DNA from: JAPLDB01 sp038230515
GTDB taxonomy: Bacteria; Bacteroidota; Bacteroidia; AKYH767-A; 2013-40CM-41-45
Direction of reading: 5' to 3'
Length of the DNA: 64,000 nucleotides
Assembly (NCBI GenBank): GCA_038230515.1
Contig: JBBRND010000004.1
Location: 124,001-188,000, forward strand
Below the pieces are notes generated by a model. The model searched no databases. It had not been told where the DNA came from and was given only the letters and a program-made list of their open reading frames with translations. Each line of letters opens with the position of its first letter. Positions within the stretch are counted from its first letter, which is position 1. A program made the translations under genes and the position numbers. Shown here one piece after another: positions 8,833 to 18,250 of this stretch.

Positions 8833-9882
8833 TTAGATAATCAGCATGGCATCGCCATAGCTGTAAAACTTATACTTTTCTTTCACCGCTACTTTATACG
8901 CATTCATCACGTTGTCGTATCCACCAAAGGCAGCCACCATCATCAGCAACGTACTTTCCGGCATGTGAAAATTTGTGATCATTGCATTTGCCACGCTGAA
9001 ATCATAAGGAGGAAAAATAAATTTGTTTGTCCAGCCGTCAAATGGTTTCACATCGCCCTGCGTAGAAACTGATGTTTCGATAGAGCGCATTACCGTAGTG
9101 CCCACCGCGCAAACTCTTTTCTTGAGCGCGCGCGCTTTGTTTACAATCTCACAACACTCCGCAGGAATAATAACCTGCTCGCTATCCATTTTATGTTTGG
9201 TAAGGTCTTCCACTTCCACCGGGCGGAAAGTTCCAAGCCCAATATGCAGCGTAAGTTCAGCAAAGGTTACACCCTTCAGCTCCATGCGCTTCATCATCTC
9301 CATGCTGATGTGCAAGCCCGCAGTAGGTGCAGCCACAGCACCTTCATGCTTTGCAAACACAGTTTGATAACGCTCTTCATCCTCCGGTTCTGCTTTGCGC
9401 TTTATATATTTCGGAAGCGGAGTGTTGCCAAGCACAGTAATCGCCTTTTTAAATTCCTCATAAGGACCATCGAACAGGAATCGCAGTGTGCGTCCGCGCG
9501 AAGTGGTATTGTCAATCACTTCAGCAACCAGCAAATCATCATCGCCAAAATAAAGTTTGTTGCCGATGCGGATCTTTCGTGCAGGATCAACCAACACATC
9601 CCACAATCGGCTCTCACGATTCAGTTCGCGCAGAAGAAACACTTCAATCTTTGCACCGGTCTTTTCCTTGTTGCCATAAAGACGCGCAGGAAATACGCGC
9701 GTGTTGTTGAGGATTAAACAATCGCCCTCACCAAAATAACCGAGCGCATCTTTGAACTTCTTGTGTTCAATCTTTCCGGTCTTTTTATCGAGCACCATTA
9801 AACGGGAATCTCCACGGAACTTTGGCGGATGCGTAGCAATTAACACATCAGGCACGTGGGTTTTAAACTGAGATAATTTCAT
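8833..9882 (-). CDS. queA: S-adenosylmethionine:tRNA ribosyltransferase-isomerase
   Basis: Transfers and isomerises the ribosyl group of AdoMet onto preQ1-modified tRNA, giving epoxyqueuosine. The 349 residues match the family length. Recognisable signatures are the N-terminal ATHPP..RGDSRLMVLD, NNTRVFPARL, AAPTAGLHIS, LHIGLGTFRPV and the C-terminal FHMPESTLLMMVAAFGGY. It stands alone, ended by the hairpin at 8737-8772. A TATATTTG -7 box lies on its strand at 9950-9957, followed by GCCGCCC, the same context as before truB. Confidence 0.96.
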   Translation of the reverse strand: MKLSQFKTHVPDVLIATHPPKFRGDSRLMVLDKKTGKIEHKKFKDALGYFGEGDCLILNNTRVFPARLYGNKEKTGAKIEVFLLRELNRESRLWDVLVDPARKIRIGNKLYFGDDDLLVAEVIDNTTSRGRTLRFLFDGPYEEFKKAITVLGNTPLPKYIKRKAEPEDEERYQTVFAKHEGAVAAPTAGLHISMEMMKRMELKGVTFAELTLHIGLGTFRPVEVEDLTKHKMDSEQVIIPAECCEIVNKARALKKRVCAVGTTVMRSIETSVSTQGDVKPFDGWTNKFIFPPYDFSVANAMITNFHMPESTLLMMVAAFGGYDNVMNAYKVAVKEKYKFYSYGDAMLII

Positions 9883-9949
9883 TTTATAATTTTGGTTTGG
9901 AGACTAAAGGGGGTTATTCAGAGGATCACTTTTCCTGAAAATCGGGCGG

Positions 9950-9957
9950 CAAATATA
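9950..9957 (-). promoter_or_regulatory. promoter -7 box of queA
   Basis: TATATTTG on the minus strand fits the Bacteroidetes TAnnTTTG consensus, 68 bp before the start codon. A clear -33 TTTG is not seen at the expected spacing, where a 7-base G/C run sits instead. Exactly the same 14 bases (box plus GCCGCCC) precede truB. Confidence 0.5.
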
Positions 9958-10040
9958 CATTAGCCACCCCCCCTTTGTAAAGGGTTTGTAAAGAAATATT
10001 TTGAGGAGATAATTCAGCCCTTAATGGTTTCGTCCTCAGA

Positions 10041-10688
10041 CTACTTACGGCTGAATTGTGAAGGATCGAGTGCATCTTTCAGTAAAAAAGTTCCGATTCG
10101 GGTACGGCATAAAGAGGCGAGAAACGCCCCGCAGCCCAGTTCCCTTCCGAAGTCATTTGCCAGCGAACGTATGTAAGTTCCCTTACTGCAAACTACCCGG
10201 AAATGAACCAACGGAAGCTCGATTTTAACAATCTCAAATTCGGTAATCGTCAGTTTCTTCGGCTTCAACTCAAACACTTCCTCGTTGCGTGCCATTGCAT
10301 ACGCCCTTCTCCCACCAATTTTAACCGCTGAATGTTGAGGAGGCGTTTGCAAAATCTCCCCGATAAACTTTTTTGAAGTTTGATGAACGAGTTCTTCAGT
10401 AATGTGAGAAATGTCTCTTTGCTCCGTTACTTCCGTTTCAAGATCGTAAGAAGCAGTTGTAGCGCCAAGAGAAAAAGTCCCGGTGTATTCCTTCTCCGCA
10501 TCCTGAATTTCAGAAATTTTTTTTGTCATCGCGCCAGTGCAAAGAATCAGCAACCCAGTTGCAAGCGGATCGAGCGTACCGGCATGACCGATTTTTTCTC
10601 CGCGCAACCCATTGCGTATGTATTTCACCACATCGAAAGAAGTCCAGTTGTATGGCTTGTTGATCAGAATTATTTTGTCGGATGTCAT
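10041..10688 (-). CDS. truB: tRNA pseudouridine(55) synthase TruB
   Basis: Makes pseudouridine 55 in the T-loop of tRNAs. The catalytic Asp is residue 40 in GHAGTLDPLATGLL. The early INKPYNWTSFDVV motif and the late CSKGTYIRSLANDFGRELG motif are both present. At 215 residues it is shorter than the E. coli protein and lacks the C-terminal PUA-type extension, as is usual in Bacteroidetes. It is monocistronic, with its -7 box just 9 bp before the start, so the leader must be very short or absent. Confidence 0.96.
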   Translation of the reverse strand: MTSDKIILINKPYNWTSFDVVKYIRNGLRGEKIGHAGTLDPLATGLLILCTGAMTKKISEIQDAEKEYTGTFSLGATTASYDLETEVTEQRDISHITEELVHQTSKKFIGEILQTPPQHSAVKIGGRRAYAMARNEEVFELKPKKLTITEFEIVKIELPLVHFRVVCSKGTYIRSLANDFGRELGCGAFLASLCRTRIGTFLLKDALDPSQFSRK

Positions 10689-10696
10689 AAGGGCGG

Positions 10697-10704
10697 CAAA
10701 TATA
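10697..10704 (-). promoter_or_regulatory. promoter -7 box of truB
   Basis: TATATTTG on the minus strand followed by GCCGCCC, matching TAnnTTTG. Transcription would start only a few bases before the ATG. Confidence 0.5.
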
Positions 10705-10808
10705 GTCCGTAGATATTAGTTCGTAGTTCACAGTAATAATCAGGCATTTTATTTGAGCACTGTTTCTCAGTTCATGATCAGTTAATAATATTCTGTTCAC
10801 CTTGCACC

Positions 10809-11726
10809 ATGAATATTTTCAGAATTCTACTTCTCCAGTTATTGCTTGTCTCGTTTCTTTCATGCACACCTCAGGCAAATCACACGCCCGGCTTTCAATA
10901 TGATCTGCAGCATCCCGTTGCCCACTATGAATTGCCTCATTCGCTTCGCGAGATTTCAGGAATTACTTTTTACAGCGATCACAAACTCGCCTGTGTCCAG
11001 GATGAGAAAGGAAAGATTTATATCTACAACCTGAAAAAAGAAGAAGTAAAAGAAAGCGTTCCCTTCGGTCCCGATCATGATTACGAAGCCGTGGCACTTG
11101 TGAATGATACATTCTATGTACTTCACAGCACAGGAACTTTATTTGAAATTACTCATTTCGATTCTGAAAGCCAGCAAACAAAAAAGTACGACACCTTTCT
11201 GAAAAAAGAAAATAACACGGAAGGATTGTGTTACGATAGCACCACACACAGTTTGCTTGTTGCATGCAAAGGTGTTTCGCATAAAAAAGCGAAAGAGGAT
11301 ATAAAAGAAATTTATATGTTCAGTTTGCTTACTGATAAATTAGATAAGAAACCGCAATACAAAATCCATTTAAACGACCTCGAAAAATTTATGCATGATC
11401 ATCACGTTGCAAAGCCGGAGGATGAGCAAGAGCATGAAGCACAAAGCGACAAGTTGAATTCGTTTTTCGAACCATCAGAAATTGCCGTACACCCACAGAG
11501 TCATGATATTTATGTGTTGAGCAGTGTCGGAAAAATGATCGTTGTTCTAAATCGAAACGGAGAAATAAAAGACGTTGCTACTCTTGATCCCGCAATAGCC
11601 GAACACCCAGAAGGAATGACTTTTTCAAATGACGGTCATCTATTTATTTCTTCAGAAGGAAAGGGCGCGAAGAAAGAGATACTTGAATTTTCAATATCTA
11701 CGAATAATGATTTGAAAACGAATTAA
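10809..11726 (+). CDS. SdiA-regulated-type beta-propeller lipoprotein
   Basis: A 305-residue exported protein. The N-terminus NIFRILLLQLLLVSFLSCTP is a lipoprotein-type signal with Cys as the likely modified residue, in a loose lipobox typical of this phylum. The rest resembles the SdiA-regulated / phytase-like esterase beta-propeller family: LREISGITFYSDHKLACVQDEKGKIYIYNL, then DYEAVALVNDTFYVLHSTGTLFEI, and late EPSEIAVHPQSHDIYVLSS and HPEGMTFSNDGHLFISSEG blades. The biochemical role of the family is poorly defined. It is divergent from truB and convergent with the polysaccharide locus, so it marks that locus's outer boundary. Confidence 0.8.
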   Translation: MNIFRILLLQLLLVSFLSCTPQANHTPGFQYDLQHPVAHYELPHSLREISGITFYSDHKLACVQDEKGKIYIYNLKKEEVKESVPFGPDHDYEAVALVNDTFYVLHSTGTLFEITHFDSESQQTKKYDTFLKKENNTEGLCYDSTTHSLLVACKGVSHKKAKEDIKEIYMFSLLTDKLDKKPQYKIHLNDLEKFMHDHHVAKPEDEQEHEAQSDKLNSFFEPSEIAVHPQSHDIYVLSSVGKMIVVLNRNGEIKDVATLDPAIAEHPEGMTFSNDGHLFISSEGKGAKKEILEFSISTNNDLKTN

Positions 11727-11762
11727 ATCAATTAGTGAATATCCGTTATGTTAGGGCTCTTG

Positions 11763-12989
11763 TTAGTTATTATAAATTTCTTTATATATATTTTCAGCTA
11801 TACTGAAATTTCTATACCTGATTGCAAAAGATCTTATTTTTTCCGAAAGTAAAGTCAATTCCTTTTCTTTTAAAAGCAAATCAATTTCTTTAACAACTGT
11901 TAAACAGTTTGAATAGTCAAAGTTAAGCATCACAGAACCTATTCCATTTTCTCGAATAATATCTGAATCATCCGAAATATTTTCAGGTATTACCACCGGC
12001 AAACCAAGAGCCCAATATTCTCCGTCCTTGATTGGGGTACAATATCTCTTTGCCGGAATTGGCTTTACCGGTGAAATTGCAAAATCACCCAAACCCATGT
12101 AAATCGGTACATCCGCATGAGGAACAAAACGAATAACTAACTTATTCAAATCAAATCCACTTTCAGTACACCAATGCTGAATTTCATGCTTTTCATGAGA
12201 AGTCAGAAGTAGCACTCTGAACTTATCTCCCCAAAAGTCTTCTGCCGCCTTAAAAAAATCAAATACCTCTGTCGTATAATAAATGCCCCCAAACTTGCCA
12301 GCATATACACATACAATTTTTTTGTCAAAACAAAATTGCCTCAAAAGTTCATTATTCTTTCGGTTAACCATACAAAATTTCTCTGTATCTACACAAGCGG
12401 GTTTTACGTAAAATCTTTTAAATAACACACCATATTTTTCCAAGGCATAATCTCTCATTTTTTTTGTAGCACTAATAATTATGGAAGCCCTTCTTGACAA
12501 AAGTTTTTCAAAAAAGAAAAGCAATTTAAACTGAAAACCATTCTCCTTCCATGTTTGATTTTCTACCATTGCTTCAGCATGCGGCTCATAACTATCAATA
12601 ATAAGAGATCTTCCAGAAAAAACAGATAAAAAATATCCAATAGATCCAGCAGGCGTGCACCATGAATGAATAAATTTAATACTTCGAAAAAAAATAATCA
12701 ACAACAAGTAAATACTAATTAGAATCCAGTACAGTACACTAAAAATATTTAATTTTCTATAAGGAATGGTAATTAATCTGATTCCTTTAAGTAATAGCAT
12801 TTTTTTTACCTGACTTTTCTCATCAATGCTCATTTTCTGGCCAGTTTGCTCCAAAGTGATTAAAAATATCCTACTTCCTAACGGCAATTGATCATATATT
12901 ATATATAAGTAAGGAAGTGTGTACGCTTGAATTAAAGCTTCTTTATAACTCCAAAATGTAATTATTAATATATTCTTTCTTTTTCCCAT
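11763..12989 (-). CDS. glycosyltransferase, GT-B fold (family 4-like)
   Basis: A 408-residue protein with a weakly conserved N-terminal acceptor domain and a C-terminal donor-binding domain (KIVCVYAGKFGGIYYTTEVFDFFKAAEDF, then GDFAISPVKPIPAKRYCTPIKDGEYWALGLPVVIPENI). A hydrophobic stretch near residues 67-85 could attach it to the membrane. It presumably adds one sugar to the lipid-linked polysaccharide. It is the last gene of the locus and is separated from the main operon by an IS element and two pseudogenes, so its present expression is uncertain. Very AT-rich coding sequence suggests acquisition. Confidence 0.78.
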   Translation of the reverse strand: MGKRKNILIITFWSYKEALIQAYTLPYLYIIYDQLPLGSRIFLITLEQTGQKMSIDEKSQVKKMLLLKGIRLITIPYRKLNIFSVLYWILISIYLLLIIFFRSIKFIHSWCTPAGSIGYFLSVFSGRSLIIDSYEPHAEAMVENQTWKENGFQFKLLFFFEKLLSRRASIIISATKKMRDYALEKYGVLFKRFYVKPACVDTEKFCMVNRKNNELLRQFCFDKKIVCVYAGKFGGIYYTTEVFDFFKAAEDFWGDKFRVLLLTSHEKHEIQHWCTESGFDLNKLVIRFVPHADVPIYMGLGDFAISPVKPIPAKRYCTPIKDGEYWALGLPVVIPENISDDSDIIRENGIGSVMLNFDYSNCLTVVKEIDLLLKEKELTLLSEKIRSFAIRYRNFSIAENIYKEIYNN

Positions 12990-13088
12990 GGAAAAAATTT
13001 AAATATCTGATCTTATTTAGTGGGTTATTAATTAAATTTTTGTAAGAGCTGAATTTTACAGCATTGAAACATTATGTTTATTTAAATA

Positions 13089-14021
13089 CTATTTTTTAAA
13101 CATATAAAACATAAGTTCTAATGATTTTCTCCCTATTAAAATTTTAATAAGCAAAACAATATATTTAAGTCTTAATCCTCCTAAATAAATTGCTCCAATT
13201 ATAAATCTCAGCCCTGTAATTTGTTGAAAGTCCAAATAACTATGAATTGCACAAAAATAATTTACATGTGCGCTTAATGCCTTTCGTTCAATAACATTTA
13301 AATTAATATTCGACACGATCCAGGCCATTGCTAGGAAGGTTTTCTCAATTAATAATTCGTTATTCCCGCGCATGGAACGCCTCTCATGATCCAACATAAG
13401 TATCGTTACCTGATCTACCAAATACAGTTTTTGATGTCTTAAATTTTGAAGAAAAAAAACCCAGTCCTCCTTAATAGAATATCGTCTGTCTTCAAAAAAC
13501 AAATAAAGTTTTGAATTTGATTTTTTTACACAGACATTACAAGCCAATGGATTTCCCTCTAGAAAAAGTCGGTAATCATAATAGCCTTCTGGATATTTAA
13601 CAATTGAAGAGTCTTTTCTTTTATTATTTCTAAGAAATTGAAACTTCGCTGCAATGAAATCAGGGAAATCACATTCTTCTATCTTACTTTTTAAAACACT
13701 CAAATGGTTAGAAGTCAATCGATCGTCAGAGTCCAGAAATACAACATACAGTCCGTTAGATTCTTTAAATCCGCGGTTCCGCGCTGCTGCACGTTCCAAA
13801 TTTTGTTGATTTATTAATCTTACTTTAATATTTAAACAAAAGGTCAATTCCAATTTTTCTCTCGTTCCATCAGTGCTTCCATCATTAACAATAATTATTT
13901 CAAAATTTTCATACTTTTGATCAAAAATACTTTTTACAGTTTCAATAACTAATTCATATCGATTATATATCGGGATAACAATACTAAAGAAAGGTAAATT
14001 AATATCACAAGGTTTGATCAT
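13089..14021 (-). CDS. glycosyltransferase family 2
   Basis: A 310-residue GT-A enzyme. The N-terminal nucleotide-sugar motif FSIVIPIYNRYELVIETVKSIFDQKYENF..IIIVNDGSTDGT and the DxD-type FLDSDDRL (near residue 100) are intact. A later W-containing motif (KEDWVFFLQNL) is typical of family 2. It lacks an integral membrane domain but ends in a basic, hydrophobic tail that may bind membrane. The sugar donor and acceptor cannot be told. An IS1595-family element sits 120 bp upstream and probably separates it from its former promoter. Confidence 0.85.
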   Translation of the reverse strand: MIKPCDINLPFFSIVIPIYNRYELVIETVKSIFDQKYENFEIIIVNDGSTDGTREKLELTFCLNIKVRLINQQNLERAAARNRGFKESNGLYVVFLDSDDRLTSNHLSVLKSKIEECDFPDFIAAKFQFLRNNKRKDSSIVKYPEGYYDYRLFLEGNPLACNVCVKKSNSKLYLFFEDRRYSIKEDWVFFLQNLRHQKLYLVDQVTILMLDHERRSMRGNNELLIEKTFLAMAWIVSNINLNVIERKALSAHVNYFCAIHSYLDFQQITGLRFIIGAIYLGGLRLKYIVLLIKILIGRKSLELMFYMFKK

Positions 14022-14133
14022 CTGGTAATTCTTCTCATTGGATTAATTATAAATGTTGGAACATAATTATTACACGAAATGAAATAGGTTTAAGTTGTCT
14101 CTCATTGTAAAATTCTAAGTCAGGTTCCCTAGT

Positions 14134-15119
14134 AAAATTTATAGGATTACCCATTTAGTTCGCAAAGTCTAATTTTATTGTAAGGCATTGGAGACGTTAG
14201 CACCGCTTTTTTGATCAGTTTTTGAAAAATATTTTCTCTGCGATTGATGTGAAAATGAAATTCATCTAAGTATTTCTCCAATCGATGCGAAGAACATTTA
14301 TGATGAATTCCCCGAAACCAATACTTGATGTTCATAATGTGAATATGCAAGAGCTGAAAATTAGTTCCGCCTTCACTTTTTTTTTGACTCACCTTCCAAA
14401 CTCCTTTCATGGATTCATACCCGTGACATCCATCGGTGGTGATGTCCGCATTCTCATCCAGGTGTGCATGAAAAAAATCTGCAAGTTCCGGTGCGCTCGA
14501 AGCATCAATGGTTTGCGCGTATGCCCTGCCGATGGTTTCTTTTCCTTTTTTATTTGTGACCCACTCAATTCCTAGCACGACCAGTTTTTTCTTTCCGAGA
14601 CTGCGTCCGGGCTCGTCTTGCTCAGGTCCGGCTATTACAAATTCATCTACTTCCATTTGTGACTCTAAAGGATGACGACCGCTGCTCTTCATGGCTTCCT
14701 GTACTTTGGCTTTGAATAGCCATGCACTTTTTTGTTGGCAACCAAACTCACGTGCCAGTTCGCAACTGGACAAGCCTTTCTTTTTTACCACGATCCTGAA
14801 TACCATTTCGAATGCGATTTCCAATCCCAGTTTACACTGATGAAAAAGAGTACCCGCTGTCGCAGATTCATCGTAGGTGCATTTACGGCATCTGCAGTAA
14901 TGCCATTTTCTGCCCTTATGAAACTGATCGTGTCCGCACCGGATACATCGGTAACCAGCGCCCCACTTGAGTTCAACTAAATACTCCAAACAAGAGAGTT
15001 CTCTTCCAAATCGCTCTTGAAATTCCTTTGACGTGAGTCCTTTTATCATTCTTATTTTTGACGGCTAAACTAACATTTTGATAGCTTTGCGAAACAACTA
15101 CATAATCCTAAAAATTTAA
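14134..15119. mobile_element. complete IS1595-family insertion sequence with 8-bp target duplication
   Basis: The element spans 14142-15111 (970 bp). Its ends are imperfect inverted repeats: TAGGATTA, a 9-base variable part, then TTCGCAAAG on the left, and the complement of the same pattern on the right. It is flanked on both sides by the direct repeat AAAATTTA (14134-14141 and 15112-15119). An 8-bp duplication is the family's usual target size. It carries only the transposase. Intact ends, duplication and ORF suggest a fairly recent insertion. It lies between a GT2 gene and a GT2 pseudogene and does not itself break a recognisable ORF. Confidence 0.92.
14147..15049 (-). CDS. IS1595-family (ISXO2-like) transposase
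   Basis: A 300-residue transposase. It has an N-terminal zinc ribbon (YRCIRCGHDQFHKGRKWHYCRCRKC, four Cys), a helical DNA-binding part (SSCELAREFGCQQKSAWLFKAKVQEAM) and a DDE-type ISXO2 catalytic domain. Acidic residues are visible in MEVDEFVIAG and ITTDGCHGYESM, and the final helix is HRLEKYLDEFHFHINRR. The stop codon lies inside the left terminal repeat region, as expected for such a compact element. The ORF is intact, so it may be active. Confidence 0.93.
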   Translation of the reverse strand: MIKGLTSKEFQERFGRELSCLEYLVELKWGAGYRCIRCGHDQFHKGRKWHYCRCRKCTYDESATAGTLFHQCKLGLEIAFEMVFRIVVKKKGLSSCELAREFGCQQKSAWLFKAKVQEAMKSSGRHPLESQMEVDEFVIAGPEQDEPGRSLGKKKLVVLGIEWVTNKKGKETIGRAYAQTIDASSAPELADFFHAHLDENADITTDGCHGYESMKGVWKVSQKKSEGGTNFQLLHIHIMNIKYWFRGIHHKCSSHRLEKYLDEFHFHINRRENIFQKLIKKAVLTSPMPYNKIRLCELNG

Positions 15120-15197
15120 TATTCTCCTAGTATGCAATTTTCTATCAAAGGCATAATGCATTTGAATCATTAAATCGAGATAATTTAACACAATTTT

Positions 15198-15968
15198 TTA
15201 AAAAGTCTCGTGATCAAAAATCAAGCTATGTTTATACAAATAATCGCTTCCTCCCAATAAATCATATTCCTTGAAGACATCATAATATGCCTCTCCTCCA
15301 TTCACAAAGCGCAGAAAATTCGAGAATACATTAATCCACTCCATTCTAAATGAAGTCTGCTGGGAGACGTATTGCTGAACCTTCGCAATCTATATTTCGA
15401 AATAATTTCATTTGTAGCAACAATTTCGTAATTCAGTATTGTCTTTACAAGAAGATCATAATCCATTACAAAGTTGAGATTCTCATTTAAAAATCCTTGC
15501 TCTTTTAAAAGATGTCTTCTGAAAAAAGAAGAAGGTTGTAGAAATGTAATTTTTGAAAAACACCTAATCCATAAATCCTTAGAACTAGCACCACTAATCT
15601 TTTCTTTTTTTTTCATTAAATAGAATTTATTTACCATAAATCATTGTAACATTAAAATCATTCCGAAAAAGTGCAGCAACTTTTTATGAGCATCGGATGT
15701 ATAAAGATCATCACTACAAAGCCACCCGATAACATCTCCCGAGGACAGCTTTATCCCTTCATTAATTGCATAACTTTGTCCGCTATCTGGCTCACTAACC
15801 CAATATTTAATCTTGCTTTGATACTTGCGCATAATATCAATCGAGTTATCAGAACTCCCACCATCAATAATAATATATTCCAAGTTAAGATAATCTTGAC
15901 CTAATACTGAATTAATCGTTTCGTCACTAAACTGCCATTGATTAAAGGACGGAGTTATTATTGAAATT
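15198..15968 (-). pseudogene. glycosyltransferase family 2 pseudogene
   Basis: Three overlapping minus-strand reading frames together spell one GT2 protein. First comes ISIITPSFNQWQF..ETINSVLGQDY joined to LEYIIIDGGSSDNSIDIMRKY and DVIGWLCSDD (about 15968-15641). The next frame gives FLQPSSFFRRHLLKEQGFLNE..FVMDYDLLVK (15637-15302). A third frame supplies the end, GGEAYYDVFKEYDLLGGSDY, to a stop at 15198. There is no in-frame start codon: a TAA lies just before the first recognisable residue. At least two frameshifts are needed, one near 15640 at an A/T-rich run and one near 15301. Next to the IS element, it is an inactivated sugar transferase of the locus. Confidence 0.88.
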
Positions 15969-15993
15969 TAGGGTAAATCATAAAAACTTAAAC

Positions 15994-16721
15994 CTATTTA
16001 TTTTGATCCCAGGCTTGAATTGAATCTCCAAGTTTGGTAATACTAAAGAGTCCATTTGCACTGCTTTTTAGAATTTTTAATGCGCAAGACGACTCTCTTT
16101 GTTGTCCTAACATCTGGTCTGTATTCCTAATCTCGCCTGTAGAATTTATTTCCTCATTCCCCTTTGATGTAAAGTTTGAAATAAGACGCCAAGGGCTAAC
16201 TCTTCTCTCATTAATGATAATTTTTCAAAACCGTTTTCTTAAACAGCTTAGTGATAGTTGTAGTTGTATAGTAGGCAAGATGTTCAGGATAACAAATCAC
16301 ATTCAAGTTAATCCAAGAATTCTTCTGGAAAAAGCATTGAAATTGGGTGTAGTAATAAAAATAATTCCACCAGGCCCTCAAAGAGAAACCACATTTTTGA
16401 TCTCGTCCATCAAATTATTGATGTGTTCAATTACTTTAATATAGGTAATCACATCAAATGATTCCAACTCGTAATTAGTTGAATCTAATTTCCCTTTATA
16501 CATATTTAATCCTTTCTTCGAACATTGGTTAATCTATTTGTCTGCATATTCAATTCACGCACATCCCAATTTTTAGTCATAGCATGAAAAAGTAAATGCC
16601 CGTTACCACACCTGACCTCTAGGAACCGATTTGCCCTTCGAAATTTTTCAAATTCTTCAATCCATTCGTCATGTCTGCTTAATATGATTTGATTTACATA
16701 ATCATAGTCTGTATAATCCAT
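15994..16721 (-). pseudogene. SAM-dependent methyltransferase pseudogene
   Basis: Remains of a class I methyltransferase of the kind found in polysaccharide loci. The start (MDYTDYDYVNQIILSRHDEWIEE) and the AdoMet loop LEVRCGNGHLLFHAM are in one frame. YKGKLDSTNYELESFDVITY and IKVIEHINNLMDEIKNVVSL follow in another, ending at a TGA before GPGGIIFITTPNFN. WINLNVICYPEHLAYYTT, EKLSLMREELALGV and INSTGEIRNTDQMLGQQ..ILKSSANGLFSITKLGDSIQAWDQNK lie in further frames, down to a stop at 15994. Four or more lesions make it older and more decayed than its GT2 neighbour. The Gly of the AdoMet loop is also changed (EVRCG for E-x-GCG). Confidence 0.87.
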
Positions 16722-16949
16722 TTAGTATCCTTAAGTTGTTTTCCTCCGGAATCCATTGGCTGAAAACAAAGTGATAATCTACTCATTTAAGCAGTCACGA
16801 CTTTTTAGCTTTATTCAAGAGCATAAGATACTCACTATTGCAAATTAAACAATGCGTAATTTTATTTACCATAGCATTACTTAAATAATATTTTGAACTT
16901 TTGACTTGTCTCTGTTTAAGACCTAATTCTATTATATTTTGAAATTTTT

Positions 16950-18248
16950 TCAATCAATTTGCTTATTGAAAAATTTGTCTTTTTCTATTTGACTGTTTTC
17001 AACTAAGTTAATACTTTTAAAGTTATTCCAATATTTATATTTGAATGTATCATGATATAGGTTCAAATATTCTTGACATGCAACAGCAAGAGAAAACTTT
17101 TTCTGAACGCGAATCTTAGCCAACAAACCTTTTTCATGGGCCTTATCTAAATTAGATAGTGCTTCATTAATCTTTTGCAAACATTCATCCTTACTCTTAG
17201 GATCAAAAAGATAGCCGCATGTTTCGTCAAGCATTTCTGAAATTCCACCGACATTGGAACTGATAACACAAACTCCGCAAGACATAGCTTCTAAAAGAGT
17301 AAGTGGAAAATTTTCAGCAAGCGATGGAAAAATGAGAAAATCTACTTCATTATAAAGTTCACTTAACACTTCTCTGCTTTCAATATAATTTACAAAATAA
17401 GATGAAGACTTTGCTTTCAATTTCTCTCCCACAATATAAAGCTCAAAATCGACAGAAACCTTAGTTAAAATTTCGGCGAAAACTTGTGACCCTTTAAAAG
17501 GATTAACTAAGTTAAAAAAAAGCAACCTCGGTTTACTCCATAAGCGCTTATTTTTATTAACAAAAATATTAGTATCAATGCCATTGTGAATAACTTGCAG
17601 ACGCAAATGAGAATTGTAAACAAATGCTTGTTTGAAATTGCTATTGAGCCAATGGCTGACAGGAACAAAAATAATTGACTGATATATTTTTTCGTAAATA
17701 TATTTCTTCTTTTCCAAAAAATACTGTCGTCGGTCTAAAATTGGGTTGAGTAATGGATAGATATTGATGTATGGAGTAGTTGCAATCCCTTTTTTGTAAT
17801 TTTCGTTTTCAAACGTGTGTGCCTCACCTCCAGTGATTGCCCACATATCATGAAGTGTCCAGATAATTTTTTTTTCATTCGCGATTTTTTCAAGCGTTAT
17901 AAAATCGAAAAAACCGCCATGAATATTGTGCAAATGAATGACGTTAGCTTCGCGATACTCCTTAAGTTTGATCAGTTTTTCATAGGTATAATTAAACTCA
18001 TTGTCCAAAGTAAGTAGGGTTCTTATTGGAGTACGCATTCCTAAACGCCAATTCACTTTATCAATGAGAAAAAAGAGCCAGTCAACATAATTTTTTTTTA
18101 GTTTGATGACCTTGCTATTCCCTGAATGCCTTTTTAATGTTACCAAATGACAGCCTGCATCCAATTGAGAAATAAGATCAATTGCTACTTGTGATGCCCC
18201 GCCCTGTGTGTCCAGAGTATTAATATGAAGAACTTTCAAATTTCCCAT
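16950..18248 (-). CDS. glycosyltransferase family 4
   Basis: A 432-residue retaining GT-B enzyme. The N-terminal domain opens LHINTLDTQGGASQVAIDLISQL, with the glycine loop that binds acceptor or donor phosphate. The C-terminal domain has RLLFFNLVNPFKGSQVFAEIL and the EX7E-type motif in SLAENFPLTLLEAMSCGVCVISSNVGGI. Likely builds one linkage of the exported polysaccharide. It begins 2 bp after the next gene and is the last intact gene of the continuous operon; decayed genes follow it. No membrane segment. Confidence 0.9.
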   Translation of the reverse strand: MGNLKVLHINTLDTQGGASQVAIDLISQLDAGCHLVTLKRHSGNSKVIKLKKNYVDWLFFLIDKVNWRLGMRTPIRTLLTLDNEFNYTYEKLIKLKEYREANVIHLHNIHGGFFDFITLEKIANEKKIIWTLHDMWAITGGEAHTFENENYKKGIATTPYINIYPLLNPILDRRQYFLEKKKYIYEKIYQSIIFVPVSHWLNSNFKQAFVYNSHLRLQVIHNGIDTNIFVNKNKRLWSKPRLLFFNLVNPFKGSQVFAEILTKVSVDFELYIVGEKLKAKSSSYFVNYIESREVLSELYNEVDFLIFPSLAENFPLTLLEAMSCGVCVISSNVGGISEMLDETCGYLFDPKSKDECLQKINEALSNLDKAHEKGLLAKIRVQKKFSLAVACQEYLNLYHDTFKYKYWNNFKSINLVENSQIEKDKFFNKQID

Positions 18249-18250
18249 AG

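Noticed and set aside
15302..15883. Two separate small proteins
   Set aside because: Together with the third frame they reconstruct one GT2 enzyme, so they are fragments of a pseudogene.
16034..16444. 136-codon plus-strand ORF
   Set aside because: It is antisense to the methyltransferase pseudogene, whose conserved motifs are on the minus strand.
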